This document shows, piece after piece, positions 28,871-36,940 of a DNA stretch of 64,000 nt. The stretch lies in the NCBI GenBank assembly GCA_020845575.1, contig JADLFL010000072.1, forward strand, positions 102,332 through 166,331. The letters run 5' to 3'. A program made the translations under genes and the position numbers. The notes under the pieces are model-generated. The model worked only from the letters and a program-made list of their open reading frames with translations, was not told the DNA's origin and searched no databases. The stretch's first letter is position 1; each line of letters begins with the position of its first letter. The DNA comes from Acidobacteriota bacterium. Lineage in GTDB: Bacteria; Acidobacteriota; Vicinamibacteria; Vicinamibacterales; Vicinamibacteraceae.

Positions 28871-30087
28871 CATGCGCGCCGCAGCACGAGCGCGGAGTCG
28901 TTGCCGCCGAACGCGAGCGACGTGGACACGGCGCACGGCACGGCGACCTCGCGCGGCTCGTTGGCCACGAGATCCACCGCGCAGTCGGGGTCCGGCGTCG
29001 CGTGGTTGATGGTCGGCGGAATGACGCCCCTGTCGATGGTCATCGCCAGGGCCGCGGCCTCCATGGCACCGGCGGCGCCGAGGCAGTGGCCGATCATCGC
29101 CTTCAATGACGTCACCGGGAGGGAGGATGTTCGATCGCCGAAGACCACGCGCACGCCACGGGCCTCGGCCTTGTCGTTCTGCGGCGTCGCCGTGCCGTGC
29201 GTGTTCACGTGCGTCACGTCTGCCGCATCGACCGCCGCATCGGCGAGCGCGGCCCTGATGGTCGAGGCAATCGCACGGCCCTCTGGCTCGGGAGCCGTCG
29301 GGTGATGGGCCTCGCAGGTGAATGCGTAACCCGCGAGTTCCGCGTAGACGTGCGCGCCGCGGTGACGCGCTCGATGCCAGTCCTCGAGCACGAGGATGGC
29401 GGCGCCCTCGCCGATGTTCATGCCCTGGCGGCCCGCGTCGAACGGACGGCACGGCTGGGGATCCATCAACCGGAGCGCGTTGAATCCCGCGAACGTCAAC
29501 CGCGACAGCGCGTCTGTGCCACCCGCCAGCACGGCGTCGGCACGTCCGCGCCTGATCGCGTCGACGGCCTGGCCGATGGCGATCGTGCTCGACGAGCACG
29601 CGGCCATCAGGCACGAGCGAACGCCCTCGATGCCGAAGTACGCGGCGATGACGTCGACGGGCGTGCTCGAGAAGTGTCCGTGAATCCAGGTGGGCCGCGC
29701 GTGGTCGATGCCCTTGCGGCGCATGTCGAAGTAGTACGACTCGTTGCGCACGAGGTCGCCGGTGCCGGCCCCCAGCATCACGCCGATGCGCGTGCGGTCC
29801 ACACGTCCATCGAGCAGGCCCGCATCGTCCAGCGCGTCCTGCGCGGCCACCACGCCCATCATGTCGCTGCGTGACCATCGCCGGCGCTGATACGGCGTGA
29901 ACCGCGCCTGTACGTCCGACAGATCCACCTCCGCCGCGATGCGACTGCGGTATCCCTCCGTGTCGAACAGCGAGACAGGGCCGATGCCGCAATGGCCGGC
30001 AAGCATGTGGTCCCACACGGCCTGCCGCTGCGTTCCCAGCGCGCAGATCATCCCGATGCCCGTGATGGCCACTCTCGTGTCTGACAT
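28870..30087 (-). CDS. Beta-ketoacyl-ACP synthase (active KS of aryl-polyene-like cluster)
   Basis: A 405-residue KAS II-type condensing enzyme. The catalytic triad is intact: Cys164 (MAACSSSTIAIG), His297 (NTHGTATPQNDK) and His334 (AMIGHCLGAAG). The start ATG at 30087 begins right before the first strand (TRVAITGIG). The longer frame upstream is shadow. It should elongate an acyl or aryl-acyl chain on an acyl carrier protein. It is the last gene of a six-gene minus-strand operon and its likely partner is the catalytically dead ketosynthase at 34975-36195, as in KS/CLF heterodimers of type II polyketide and aryl-polyene systems. A simple FabF role is less likely given the neighbours. Confidence 0.88.
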   Translation of the reverse strand: MSDTRVAITGIGMICALGTQRQAVWDHMLAGHCGIGPVSLFDTEGYRSRIAAEVDLSDVQARFTPYQRRRWSRSDMMGVVAAQDALDDAGLLDGRVDRTRIGVMLGAGTGDLVRNESYYFDMRRKGIDHARPTWIHGHFSSTPVDVIAAYFGIEGVRSCLMAACSSSTIAIGQAVDAIRRGRADAVLAGGTDALSRLTFAGFNALRLMDPQPCRPFDAGRQGMNIGEGAAILVLEDWHRARHRGAHVYAELAGYAFTCEAHHPTAPEPEGRAIASTIRAALADAAVDAADVTHVNTHGTATPQNDKAEARGVRVVFGDRTSSLPVTSLKAMIGHCLGAAGAMEAAALAMTIDRGVIPPTINHATPDPDCAVDLVANEPREVAVPCAVSTSLAFGGNDSALVLRRA

Positions 30088-30116
30088 GTCCGTCAAGCGT
30101 TTCACAAGGCCGTCGA

Positions 30117-33005
30117 TCAGTCGAGCGGCTTCATCAGCATGAGCTGGAACGTCGTCGAACCGAGGCCGTCGTAGCGGCGCGGCAGGAAGCTGTGGCCGAT
30201 CTCGCCGCGCAGGAACGCGACGCGACGCGGGATGCGCACGTTGAACGCCACGCCCACGCCCGTGAGCGGCTCCCAGGGCACCGCCGCGAGCCCCGTGAGC
30301 CCACCACCGCGCGTGCGCCCCCACGCCCGATCGACGAACAGGTCCACGCGGTACTGATCGAGCAGGTTGAACGAATACTGCCCGCGCGCCATCGCGAGCT
30401 CGCCATACCGCACGCCCGCCGACGGCACGCCATGGATCTTCGTGTCGTCGAACAACCCGAACTGGTACTGGCTGAAGCGATCGAGATCGCGCCCGCCGAA
30501 CCACGCGCCATTGACGATGAGCTTGCTGAAGGGACCGAGGTAGAACACCTTGGTGGCCGTTGCCTGGTACTTCACGTACGTCGGCGACGTCTGCACGGGC
30601 GCCTCCGGCTCGCCCCACGGCCGCCACGACGCGCGGCGCCACCACGTGCCGTTGGCCGTCACCGCGTAGCCGCCGCGACGGTACTCGTACAAGAGGCCCG
30701 CGCCGTTGGTGACGGTGCTCGTCGGCGTGACGTACCCGTCGGCCGTCGTGCTGTCTCGCACGTAGCCGTCGAAGCGGAAGAGATACTGACCCGATACGCG
30801 CTGGTACGTCGTCGCCTGCCAGCCGAGATTGAGTCCCGTCGAGAGCGGCCACGTGAGCAGGCTCTCCTCCTTGCGCTCGCCTCCGTTCGTGAAGAGGCGA
30901 TCTGTCGACGGCGGTGCCATCGCGAAGAAGTCGATCGACGCGTCGATGCGATTGGCGATGGCCTTCGGCCGCTGGATGTTCCCCGCCGCGAGCACGCCCG
31001 CGAAGAGCACGGCCACCTGCGTGTCGGGCCGCCCGCGGAAGCGGAAGTTCAGGTAGTTGATACCGCCGATGGGTAGCGGAAACCTGAAGCCGGGGTCCAC
31101 CGTGACGCCAAGCGCAAGCGCCTTGGCGCGCGTTGTCGCCACGTCGCTCACGACGCGTCCATCACCCTCCTTGACGAAGTACCGCACCCCCACATCGGTG
31201 TCCTTGTACATCGTCCGCGATCCGGCGCGGGCCTCGTGACGCTGGCCGGCGAAGTCGGGCGGATCGATGGCGTACGCGTCGAACGTCGTGCGGCGTTCCA
31301 CGAGCAGGTTGCGGCCGGCGATGAGCATCAACTGCTGCGTGTAGATGCGCGCGGGCAGCCACACTTCCGTGCCGGACGTCGTACGTACCGGTGCGTAGTC
31401 CTGCACTTCATCGCTCGAAATCACGGGGGCCGTGAGGGCCGTCTGCGCGGCCTGTTGACGCAGCCGCACGTACGTCTCGCGATCGATCCAGACGGTGCCC
31501 TTGTAGAGCGACCGATCGCCGCGCTGCGGTTCGAACGCGACGACCCACGCCGATCGCCCGTCAACGGTGGCCGTGCCCTGCAGCCGATAGCGGTACCTCG
31601 CATCGAGTTCGATCGAGAGCGGCGGCGTGAGCACCTTCTCGGGCTGCAGCAACGGGAACGGCGGACGCGGTTCACCGAACTTCGCGCCGTTCACGCTGAA
31701 CTCGCGCTCCTCCCACTCGGTGCCCTCGACGCGATCGACGAAGAAGCGGTTCTCCGTGATGACGTCGAACCCCGGGTCGGTGACGCTCGGACGGAAGTAC
31801 TGCTGGATCCGCGCGTTCATCACGTAGCGCGGCGAGGCGTCGCGCTCCACCGCCTGGCGCGCCTGGTGACGCGCCAGGATCTCCTCGACCGACAACTGAC
31901 GCGCGCCCGTCACGTCTTCGCGCTGCACGAACGCCGTGTCGGCGCCGTGATTGAAGTCCAGCAGCCACGACCCCGGCCCCGGCAGCACCACCGTCGCATG
32001 GGTGCGCTGCGCGCGATCGTCTCGCGTGGTCCGCGTGGCGCGGCGATCGCGTCCAGACAGCGGATCGCGCACGACGACGTCGCCGGCCGACGGCAACACG
32101 ATCGACACGTCGAGGACCTGCTCGCCGGGGGCGTGCGTCTCGATGGCGAGGTACGTGCCGAGCGTGGCGAGGTTGAACAGGAGCCGCGGCGCATGACGTG
32201 CCGTCACATCCTCCTCACCCGCGCGCAGCACGAGCGTGTCGCCCGTCGCGGCAACGCCGGACATCTCGCCCGCATATACGTCGCGCAGGCGATCGACGAC
32301 AGCCATCACCTCCCGGATGTCGGACGCAGACACGCGATAACCGCGCGCGGCGATCGGACTGCCGAGACGCGCGAGTTCGCGCGCCAGGAACGTGCGCGAC
32401 ACGGCCTCGGCTGGGAGCGGCACGTCGAGTTCGACGAGAGACGCGTCCGGATCGCGATCCGCGATCCATGCCGCATCGGCTGTCACGTCGATCGTCGCGC
32501 TCGACACGGCGGACGCGTCGACCGACGGCGCCACGTCAGAGGTGAGCACGGCATCGCGCGTCGCGGTGGTCAGTCCGCTCACCACGATCGGCACGGCACT
32601 CGACCGCGCGCGAATCTCGACGGCCGCGAGCTTCACGAGGAATGCCGTGCGTCGCGGGTCAGCACCCGTGACCTGCAGTTCCACGGCCGCGAGGGTGGGC
32701 ACGCCTGTCACGAGTTCACGCACGCGAACGGCCCACGCCTGCGCGTCGACGTCATCAGCGTCGGCTCCGGTGATGGCCAGCCACACGGGCCAGCCGCGCA
32801 CGAGCGCGAGGCGCGCGTCGCTCGCTCCATCGACGGCCGCAACAGCCACGCGCGCGGCAACAGGCAGGCCTGCGGGCGGCGCGGGCGCCTGCCCGTCGAT
32901 GTCGAAGACCAGCCTCGGGACGATCGGGCGCGTCTCCTGCGCGACGACCGGCGAGGCCAACAGGCCGGCGAAGACGAGCGCGGCGAGGATCAGCCGTGGA
33001 GCCAT
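30117..33005 (-). CDS. Predicted outer-membrane beta-barrel protein of the cluster
   Basis: A 962-residue protein with a clear signal peptide (residues 1-22, cleaved after VVA). Three parts can be told apart: an N-terminal globular part (about 25-300), a middle part (about 330-640) with an ENRFFVDRVEGTEWEEREF stretch, and a C-terminal region of about 300 residues of alternating aromatic beta-strands (about 650-962) that ends in TTFQLMLMKPLD. This looks like an outer-membrane barrel. I do not recognise the family. The start overlaps the end of the deacetylase gene by 16 bases. Its place between ketosynthase and deacetylase suggests a role in presenting, inserting or modifying the polyene product at the outer membrane. 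Confidence 0.7.
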   Translation of the reverse strand: MAPRLILAALVFAGLLASPVVAQETRPIVPRLVFDIDGQAPAPPAGLPVAARVAVAAVDGASDARLALVRGWPVWLAITGADADDVDAQAWAVRVRELVTGVPTLAAVELQVTGADPRRTAFLVKLAAVEIRARSSAVPIVVSGLTTATRDAVLTSDVAPSVDASAVSSATIDVTADAAWIADRDPDASLVELDVPLPAEAVSRTFLARELARLGSPIAARGYRVSASDIREVMAVVDRLRDVYAGEMSGVAATGDTLVLRAGEEDVTARHAPRLLFNLATLGTYLAIETHAPGEQVLDVSIVLPSAGDVVVRDPLSGRDRRATRTTRDDRAQRTHATVVLPGPGSWLLDFNHGADTAFVQREDVTGARQLSVEEILARHQARQAVERDASPRYVMNARIQQYFRPSVTDPGFDVITENRFFVDRVEGTEWEEREFSVNGAKFGEPRPPFPLLQPEKVLTPPLSIELDARYRYRLQGTATVDGRSAWVVAFEPQRGDRSLYKGTVWIDRETYVRLRQQAAQTALTAPVISSDEVQDYAPVRTTSGTEVWLPARIYTQQLMLIAGRNLLVERRTTFDAYAIDPPDFAGQRHEARAGSRTMYKDTDVGVRYFVKEGDGRVVSDVATTRAKALALGVTVDPGFRFPLPIGGINYLNFRFRGRPDTQVAVLFAGVLAAGNIQRPKAIANRIDASIDFFAMAPPSTDRLFTNGGERKEESLLTWPLSTGLNLGWQATTYQRVSGQYLFRFDGYVRDSTTADGYVTPTSTVTNGAGLLYEYRRGGYAVTANGTWWRRASWRPWGEPEAPVQTSPTYVKYQATATKVFYLGPFSKLIVNGAWFGGRDLDRFSQYQFGLFDDTKIHGVPSAGVRYGELAMARGQYSFNLLDQYRVDLFVDRAWGRTRGGGLTGLAAVPWEPLTGVGVAFNVRIPRRVAFLRGEIGHSFLPRRYDGLGSTTFQLMLMKPLD

Positions 33006-33826
33006 GCCGCGGCGTCTGGCAGTTCGCACAACGGTCCGAACGTCGCGGTGGCCAGCACCTCGCGAAGCCGCGCGCGGAAGCCGGAGAGACGGTAGTAGTG
33101 CGCGAAGGCGAGCGGCGCCGGCAGGCGGACGTGGGGCGGCTGGGGATCGATCTCCCATGGGTGCACGGTAAGGACGGCGGGATCGCCCAGACGGTTGCAC
33201 TCCGCGATGGCCGCGACGACATCCGACGGATCGGCCTTGCGCAGTCCCCATCCCCATCCGAGCGGCACGGCCTGCCCCGCCAGTCGCCCCACCAGGGGCG
33301 GCACTTCGAGCAACGCCCCCGCCATCGTGGCGATGGGATACGGGCGACGCGGGTACGACGGCGATCCCACGCGAGCCACCGGCGCACGGCTCGCATCGAG
33401 GCGAATGCCCTCCTCGACGACGATCGGCAGCGCCCACGGCGCACGTTCGTTGAGCGACCATTCCGGTGCGCGGAACGAGACGATGGGGCCGGCGCCTGCG
33501 GCCTGGAGGACTGCGATGTTGTCGCGCAGGTCCTGGCGGAACGTGTCTGGTGTCAGTTCGAAGAGGCGACGGTGCCAGAAGCCGTGGAGGCCGATCTCAT
33601 GGCCGGCATCAGCAATCTCGCGCACGAGGGTCGGATGCCGCTCCGCCACCCAGCCGACGATGAAGAACGTTGCGCGGTGACCGAACTCCGCGAGGTCGTC
33701 GAGCACCGCGCGCGTCGTGGGGACGACGCGGCTCTCGAGCGTCTCCCAACTCGACGCGGGCAGGCGGTCATCGACGCCACAGACGTGGAACCACTCCTCG
33801 ACGTCGACGGTGAAGGCGTTGACCAT
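32990..33826 (-). CDS. Polysaccharide deacetylase (NodB-like, exopolysaccharide type)
   Basis: A 278-residue deacetylase. The N-terminal FTVDVEEWFHV (about 5-15) carries the catalytic/metal Asp and is typical of the subgroup found in exosortase-linked polysaccharide loci. The zinc pair is in HEIGLHGFWHR (about 76-86), and RAPEWSL (about 119-125) and HPWEID complete the site. By family it removes N- or O-acetyl groups from a sugar; no signal peptide is seen, so it may be cytoplasmic. It is an unusual member of an aryl-polyene-type operon and may deacetylate an amino sugar added by the GT2 enzyme. It starts 13 bases after the acyl carrier protein stop. Confidence 0.85.
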   Translation of the reverse strand: MVNAFTVDVEEWFHVCGVDDRLPASSWETLESRVVPTTRAVLDDLAEFGHRATFFIVGWVAERHPTLVREIADAGHEIGLHGFWHRRLFELTPDTFRQDLRDNIAVLQAAGAGPIVSFRAPEWSLNERAPWALPIVVEEGIRLDASRAPVARVGSPSYPRRPYPIATMAGALLEVPPLVGRLAGQAVPLGWGWGLRKADPSDVVAAIAECNRLGDPAVLTVHPWEIDPQPPHVRLPAPLAFAHYYRLSGFRARLREVLATATFGPLCELPDAAAWLHG

Positions 33827-33839
33827 CGGCCACTCGCCA

Positions 33840-34100
33840 TCAGGCTCCGGCGGCGCGCTGGGCTTCGATGTACTCGGCGATGGCGTCGACAGACTGCAGC
33901 ACCTTGCCGCCTGTCTCTTCGTCGCCGATCACGACGCCGAACGAGCGTTCGATCTCGAGCACGAGTTCGAGCGCGTCGATGGAGTCGAGGCCGAGGCCCG
34001 CTCCGAAGAGGGGGGCGGCGCTGTCGATCGTCTCTGGTGCGATGGGCAGCTTGAGGGCGCGCACGATCGCGACCTTGATGTCGGAGCGGAGATCAGTCAT
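33840..34100 (-). CDS. Acyl carrier protein
   Basis: An 86-residue carrier. The phosphopantetheine serine is Ser40 in GLGLDSIDALEL. The helix II region (ALELVLEIERSFGVVI) is typical. The ATG at 34100 was chosen because the fold begins there; the longer frame upstream is non-homologous. It lies between the ketoreductase (7-base gap) and deacetylase genes and should carry the growing polyene chain. Only one carrier is seen in the cluster, while several aryl-polyene clusters have two. Confidence 0.9.
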   Translation of the reverse strand: MTDLRSDIKVAIVRALKLPIAPETIDSAAPLFGAGLGLDSIDALELVLEIERSFGVVIGDEETGGKVLQSVDAIAEYIEAQRAAGA

Positions 34101-34107
34101 GACTGCC

Positions 34108-34863
34108 TTACACGAGACCGCCGTCCACGCCAATCACCTGTCCGGTGACGTACGCGGCGGCATCTGAACTCAGGAACGCGACCACCTCGGCCACGTCGGC
34201 CGTCGTACCCAGTCGACCGACGGGCACGTTGCGCAGGTGGGCCTCACGCGTCGCCTCTGGAATCGCTGCGGTCATGTCGGTCTCGATGAGTCCCGGCATC
34301 ACCGCGTTCACCAGCACGCCTCTGGGCGCCAGTTCTCGCGAGAGCGTCTTGGTCAGCCCGATGAGGCCGCCCTTCGACGCCGCGTAGTTGGCCTGCCCGG
34401 GCAACCCCGCCACGGCACTCGGCGAGGTCATGTTGACCACGCGCCCCCACCGCCGGACCAGCATTCCGCGCACGACGGCCCGCGTGCAGTAGAAAGCCCC
34501 GTCGAGATTGGGCCGCAGCACGGACTCCCACTTCTCGCGGTCCATCATCATGAGGTAGCCGTCGCGCGTGACCCCGGCGTTGTTCACCAGGATGTCGATC
34601 GGCCCGAGCGCGGCCGCGGCGTCGGCCACCATCGCCTGCACCTGCGCCTCGTCGGCCACGTCGCACGGGCCCGCCCAGGCCTTGCCGCCGGCTGCCTCGA
34701 TCGAGGCCACTATCTCATGCGCCAGATCCGCGCGCTGGCGGTAGGTGAACGCCACGGCGGCCCCACGACCAACCAGGATGTCGACGATGGAACGCCCGAT
34801 CCCGCGCGTCCCCCCGGTGACCAGCGCCACCCGGCCCGTCAAGGCTAGCGATGCGAACGACAC
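34108..34863 (-). CDS. 3-oxoacyl-ACP reductase (FabG-like, SDR)
   Basis: A 251-residue short-chain dehydrogenase. The NADPH motif TGGTRGIGRS is at about 16-25, NNAG at about 94-97, and the catalytic Ser-Tyr-Lys reads as MTSPSAV...YAASKGG (about 144-166). PGLIETDMT and the final YVTGQVIGVDGGLV are typical of FabG. It should reduce the 3-keto group of the ACP-bound chain. The GTG at 34863 was chosen because upstream sequence is a heptamer repeat; TAGACT (34879 to 34874) is 10 bases before it. It follows the ketosynthase-like gene across a repeat-filled gap. Confidence 0.9.
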   Translation of the reverse strand: MSFASLALTGRVALVTGGTRGIGRSIVDILVGRGAAVAFTYRQRADLAHEIVASIEAAGGKAWAGPCDVADEAQVQAMVADAAAALGPIDILVNNAGVTRDGYLMMMDREKWESVLRPNLDGAFYCTRAVVRGMLVRRWGRVVNMTSPSAVAGLPGQANYAASKGGLIGLTKTLSRELAPRGVLVNAVMPGLIETDMTAAIPEATREAHLRNVPVGRLGTTADVAEVVAFLSSDAAAYVTGQVIGVDGGLV

Positions 34864-34884
34864 ACAGGCGGAGAGTCTAGCAGA

Positions 34885-34944
34885 CCGGCAACGGGCAACC
34901 GGCAACGGGCAACCGGCAACGGGCAACCGGCAACCGGCAACCGG
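34885..34944. repeat. Heptamer tandem repeat (CSGGCAA, eight units)
   Basis: Eight and a half 7-base units alternating CCGGCAA and CGGGCAA. It fills most of the 111-base gap between the ketoreductase and the ketosynthase-like gene. Length variation here could change spacing, and possibly expression, of the downstream operon genes. Confidence 0.85.
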
Positions 34945-34950
34945 TCAGGT

Positions 34951-34974
34951 GTAGCCGCCGGATTCATCCGGCGG
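34951..34974 (+). repeat. REP-like palindrome with 5' GTAG
   Basis: GTAG (34951-34954) is followed by a perfect 9-bp stem (34955-34963/34966-34974) with a 2-base loop. The sequence is the same as the plus copy at 4593-4617 except for one loop base. Its end touches the stop codon of the ketosynthase-like gene, so it may also act as a terminator on the minus strand. Confidence 0.75.
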
Positions 34975-36195
34975 TCAGTTGACGCGCAAGACGAGGGAAT
35001 AACTCGCACCCCCACTCGCGAAGCTGTTGATGAGGATGTAGGGCGATGGCAGGGGGGCGGGGGCGCCGATGACGTACCGCAGCGCGGCGAGGTGGGGATC
35101 GGGCGTGGTGAGGCCGGCGGTCTGGACGACGAGGCCGCGTCGGCCGGCCAGGACGGCCGCGACGAGCGACGCCGCGCCCGCCATGCCGCCTTCGCCCACG
35201 GCACCCTTGATCGACGTCACGAGCGGAGCGTGGCGGTCGAACACTGTCGCGATCGCATCGGCCTCGATGGTGTCGAAGTCTCCGGCACCGTTTGCAGCAG
35301 CGTAGACCGCCCCGACGTCGCCGGGCGTGATGCCCGCCTCGGCCAACGCCAGACGCATCGTGCGAACGAGGGGCTCGCTGTCAGTCGGCCAGGCGTTGAC
35401 CGCCGTCACCGCTGACGCGGCCCCCACGCCCACGACTTCCCCCAGGATCGGCACCCCGCGATCGGCGGCACGCGCGCCATCTTCGAGTACGACCAGGTAC
35501 CCGCCCTCACCCAGCACGAACCCGTTACGCGTGACGTCGAACGGCCGCGCGCCCTCGGGATGCCTGTCACTCGACGACAAGACGCCGAACCAGTCGTGTA
35601 CCTGGAAGTAGAGGTCGTAGATATCCTCCACGCCGCCGGTGACGATCGCGCGAGCGCGCCCATCCCGCACCAGATCGGCGGCGTGCGCAACGGCCGCGAG
35701 CCCCGATGCCTCCTTGTAGCTCACCGTCGTGTTCGGACCACGCAGCACCTCTTCGAGCGCGATGAGACTCGCTGCGGCATTGCCGACCGTGTTGCTGAAC
35801 AGCAGCGCGGGCGCACCCGTCGGTCCGAGGTCGAGCAGTCGGTCGAGGAACTCTCCCGTCGAATGCACGCCGCACGTACACGTCCCCAGCACCACACCCA
35901 CATCGTCGTAACCGCCGTCGACGCGCGGCAGACCGGCAGACTCCAGCGCGAGACGTGCCGACACCACGGCCAGCGCGCCGACCTCGTCCATCCGGCGCAG
36001 CTTCATCGGCGCGATGAACGGCGCTGCGTCGAAGTCGAGCAGTTCGGCAGCGAGCCGCGATCGGCACGCGGACGGATCGAACGTGGTGATGGGACGGATG
36101 CCGGATCGGCCGGCCAGCAGTGCGTCGAGGAAGGCAGACGTCTGGCCGAGACTGGAGCAGGCCGCCAGCCCAGTGATTGCGGCCTGTCGTGGCAC
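34975..36195 (-). CDS. Catalytically dead ketosynthase (chain-length-factor-like)
   Basis: A 406-residue KS-fold protein, starting at the GTG at 36195 (VPRQAAITG); an ATG at 36222 would add 9 residues. All three catalytic positions are changed. The nucleophile region reads SYKEASG where STACASG is expected (Glu162), NAHGT is replaced by AANGA (Asn302), and KxxxGH by KGAVGE (Glu335). The fold around these sites is kept (GPNTTVS, GFVLGEGG, SFASGG). In KS/CLF pairs the CLF has lost the Cys in a comparable way. It therefore probably dimerises with the active KS at 28870 and sets chain length. TAACGT on this strand (36208 to 36203) lies 7 bases before the GTG. Confidence 0.85.
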   Translation of the reverse strand: MPRQAAITGLAACSSLGQTSAFLDALLAGRSGIRPITTFDPSACRSRLAAELLDFDAAPFIAPMKLRRMDEVGALAVVSARLALESAGLPRVDGGYDDVGVVLGTCTCGVHSTGEFLDRLLDLGPTGAPALLFSNTVGNAAASLIALEEVLRGPNTTVSYKEASGLAAVAHAADLVRDGRARAIVTGGVEDIYDLYFQVHDWFGVLSSSDRHPEGARPFDVTRNGFVLGEGGYLVVLEDGARAADRGVPILGEVVGVGAASAVTAVNAWPTDSEPLVRTMRLALAEAGITPGDVGAVYAAANGAGDFDTIEADAIATVFDRHAPLVTSIKGAVGEGGMAGAASLVAAVLAGRRGLVVQTAGLTTPDPHLAALRYVIGAPAPLPSPYILINSFASGGASYSLVLRVN

Positions 36196-36202
36196 GACGG
36201 GT

Positions 36203-36212
36203 ACGTTACCAT
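36203..36212. promoter_or_regulatory. Overlapping divergent -10 boxes at the head of both cluster operons
   Basis: TACCAT on the plus strand (36207-36212) is 8 bases before the LolA-like ATG at 36221. TAACGT on the minus strand (36208 to 36203) is 7 bases before the GTG at 36195. Both messages would be leaderless or nearly so, and the two boxes overlap by two bases, so the two arms of the cluster would be co-regulated. Confidence 0.45.
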
Positions 36213-36220
36213 TTCGATTC

Positions 36221-36916
36221 ATGGCTCTTCAACGAGCACTTCGACGTGTCTTCGCCATCGCTGCGACCCTCGGGATGGCCGGCGCACTCGTGAGCGCCGC
36301 GCCCGGTACCGCCACGCAGCAGGGCACGTCGACATCGCGCGCCGCCACCGATCTGTTCGATGAGATCTACCGTCGTGGCGCGCCGACGGAGGCGACCCTC
36401 CAGTCGATCTCGGCCACCTTCGTCGAGACGAACACGTCGACCCTGCTCAAGGCGCCACACATCGCGCGCGGCACGCTCGTGGGGCGCCGCCCGAACCAGG
36501 TGCGACTGCAGTACACGGGCGACGACCCGCGCACCGTCATCGTGAACGGCAACGCGCTCTCGATCGACTGGCCTTCGCGCAGCATGAAGGAGACGCGCGA
36601 CATCCGCGGCACGATGCGCCGCGCCGAGCGGTTCTTCGTGATCTCCTCGCCGGCCGAACTGCGCAAGCACTTCGACATCACGGCCGTCGACGCCGCCGAC
36701 AAGGCCGGGACGTGGCACGTGACGTTCGTGCCGAAGCGGTCGCAGATGCGCGACGGCGTGTCGCGCGTCAACCTCTGGATCGACAAGGAGAGCCTCGCCC
36801 TCAGGGCACTCCGCATGGACTATCCCGGTGGTGACACGCGCCTCATGGAGTTCAGCGACGTCCGCATCAACCCGTCAGTGGACGCCAGCGCGTTTGCCGT
36901 CGCGCCCACGCGCTGA
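36221..36916 (+). CDS. LolA-like outer-membrane lipoprotein carrier protein
   Basis: A 231-residue periplasmic protein with a signal peptide (about 1-27, ending VSAAPG). The LolA-type fold is seen in LQSISATFVETNTSTLLK...RGTLVGRRPNQVRLQYTGDDPRTVIVNGN and the closing strand RLMEFSDVRIN. LolA homologues are regular members of aryl-polyene clusters, where they are thought to move the lipid-linked product across the periplasm with an MMPL exporter. The exporter gene follows at once (24-base gap). It is the first gene of the plus-strand operon. Confidence 0.82.
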   Translation: MALQRALRRVFAIAATLGMAGALVSAAPGTATQQGTSTSRAATDLFDEIYRRGAPTEATLQSISATFVETNTSTLLKAPHIARGTLVGRRPNQVRLQYTGDDPRTVIVNGNALSIDWPSRSMKETRDIRGTMRRAERFFVISSPAELRKHFDITAVDAADKAGTWHVTFVPKRSQMRDGVSRVNLWIDKESLALRALRMDYPGGDTRLMEFSDVRINPSVDASAFAVAPTR

Positions 36917-36940
36917 TCGCTTTCCACCCGTGACGTCGTC

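Noticed and set aside
30088..30852. N-terminal extension of the ketosynthase frame
   Set aside because: The extension is antisense-type, arginine-rich sequence inside the barrel protein gene; the KS fold begins right after the ATG at 30087.
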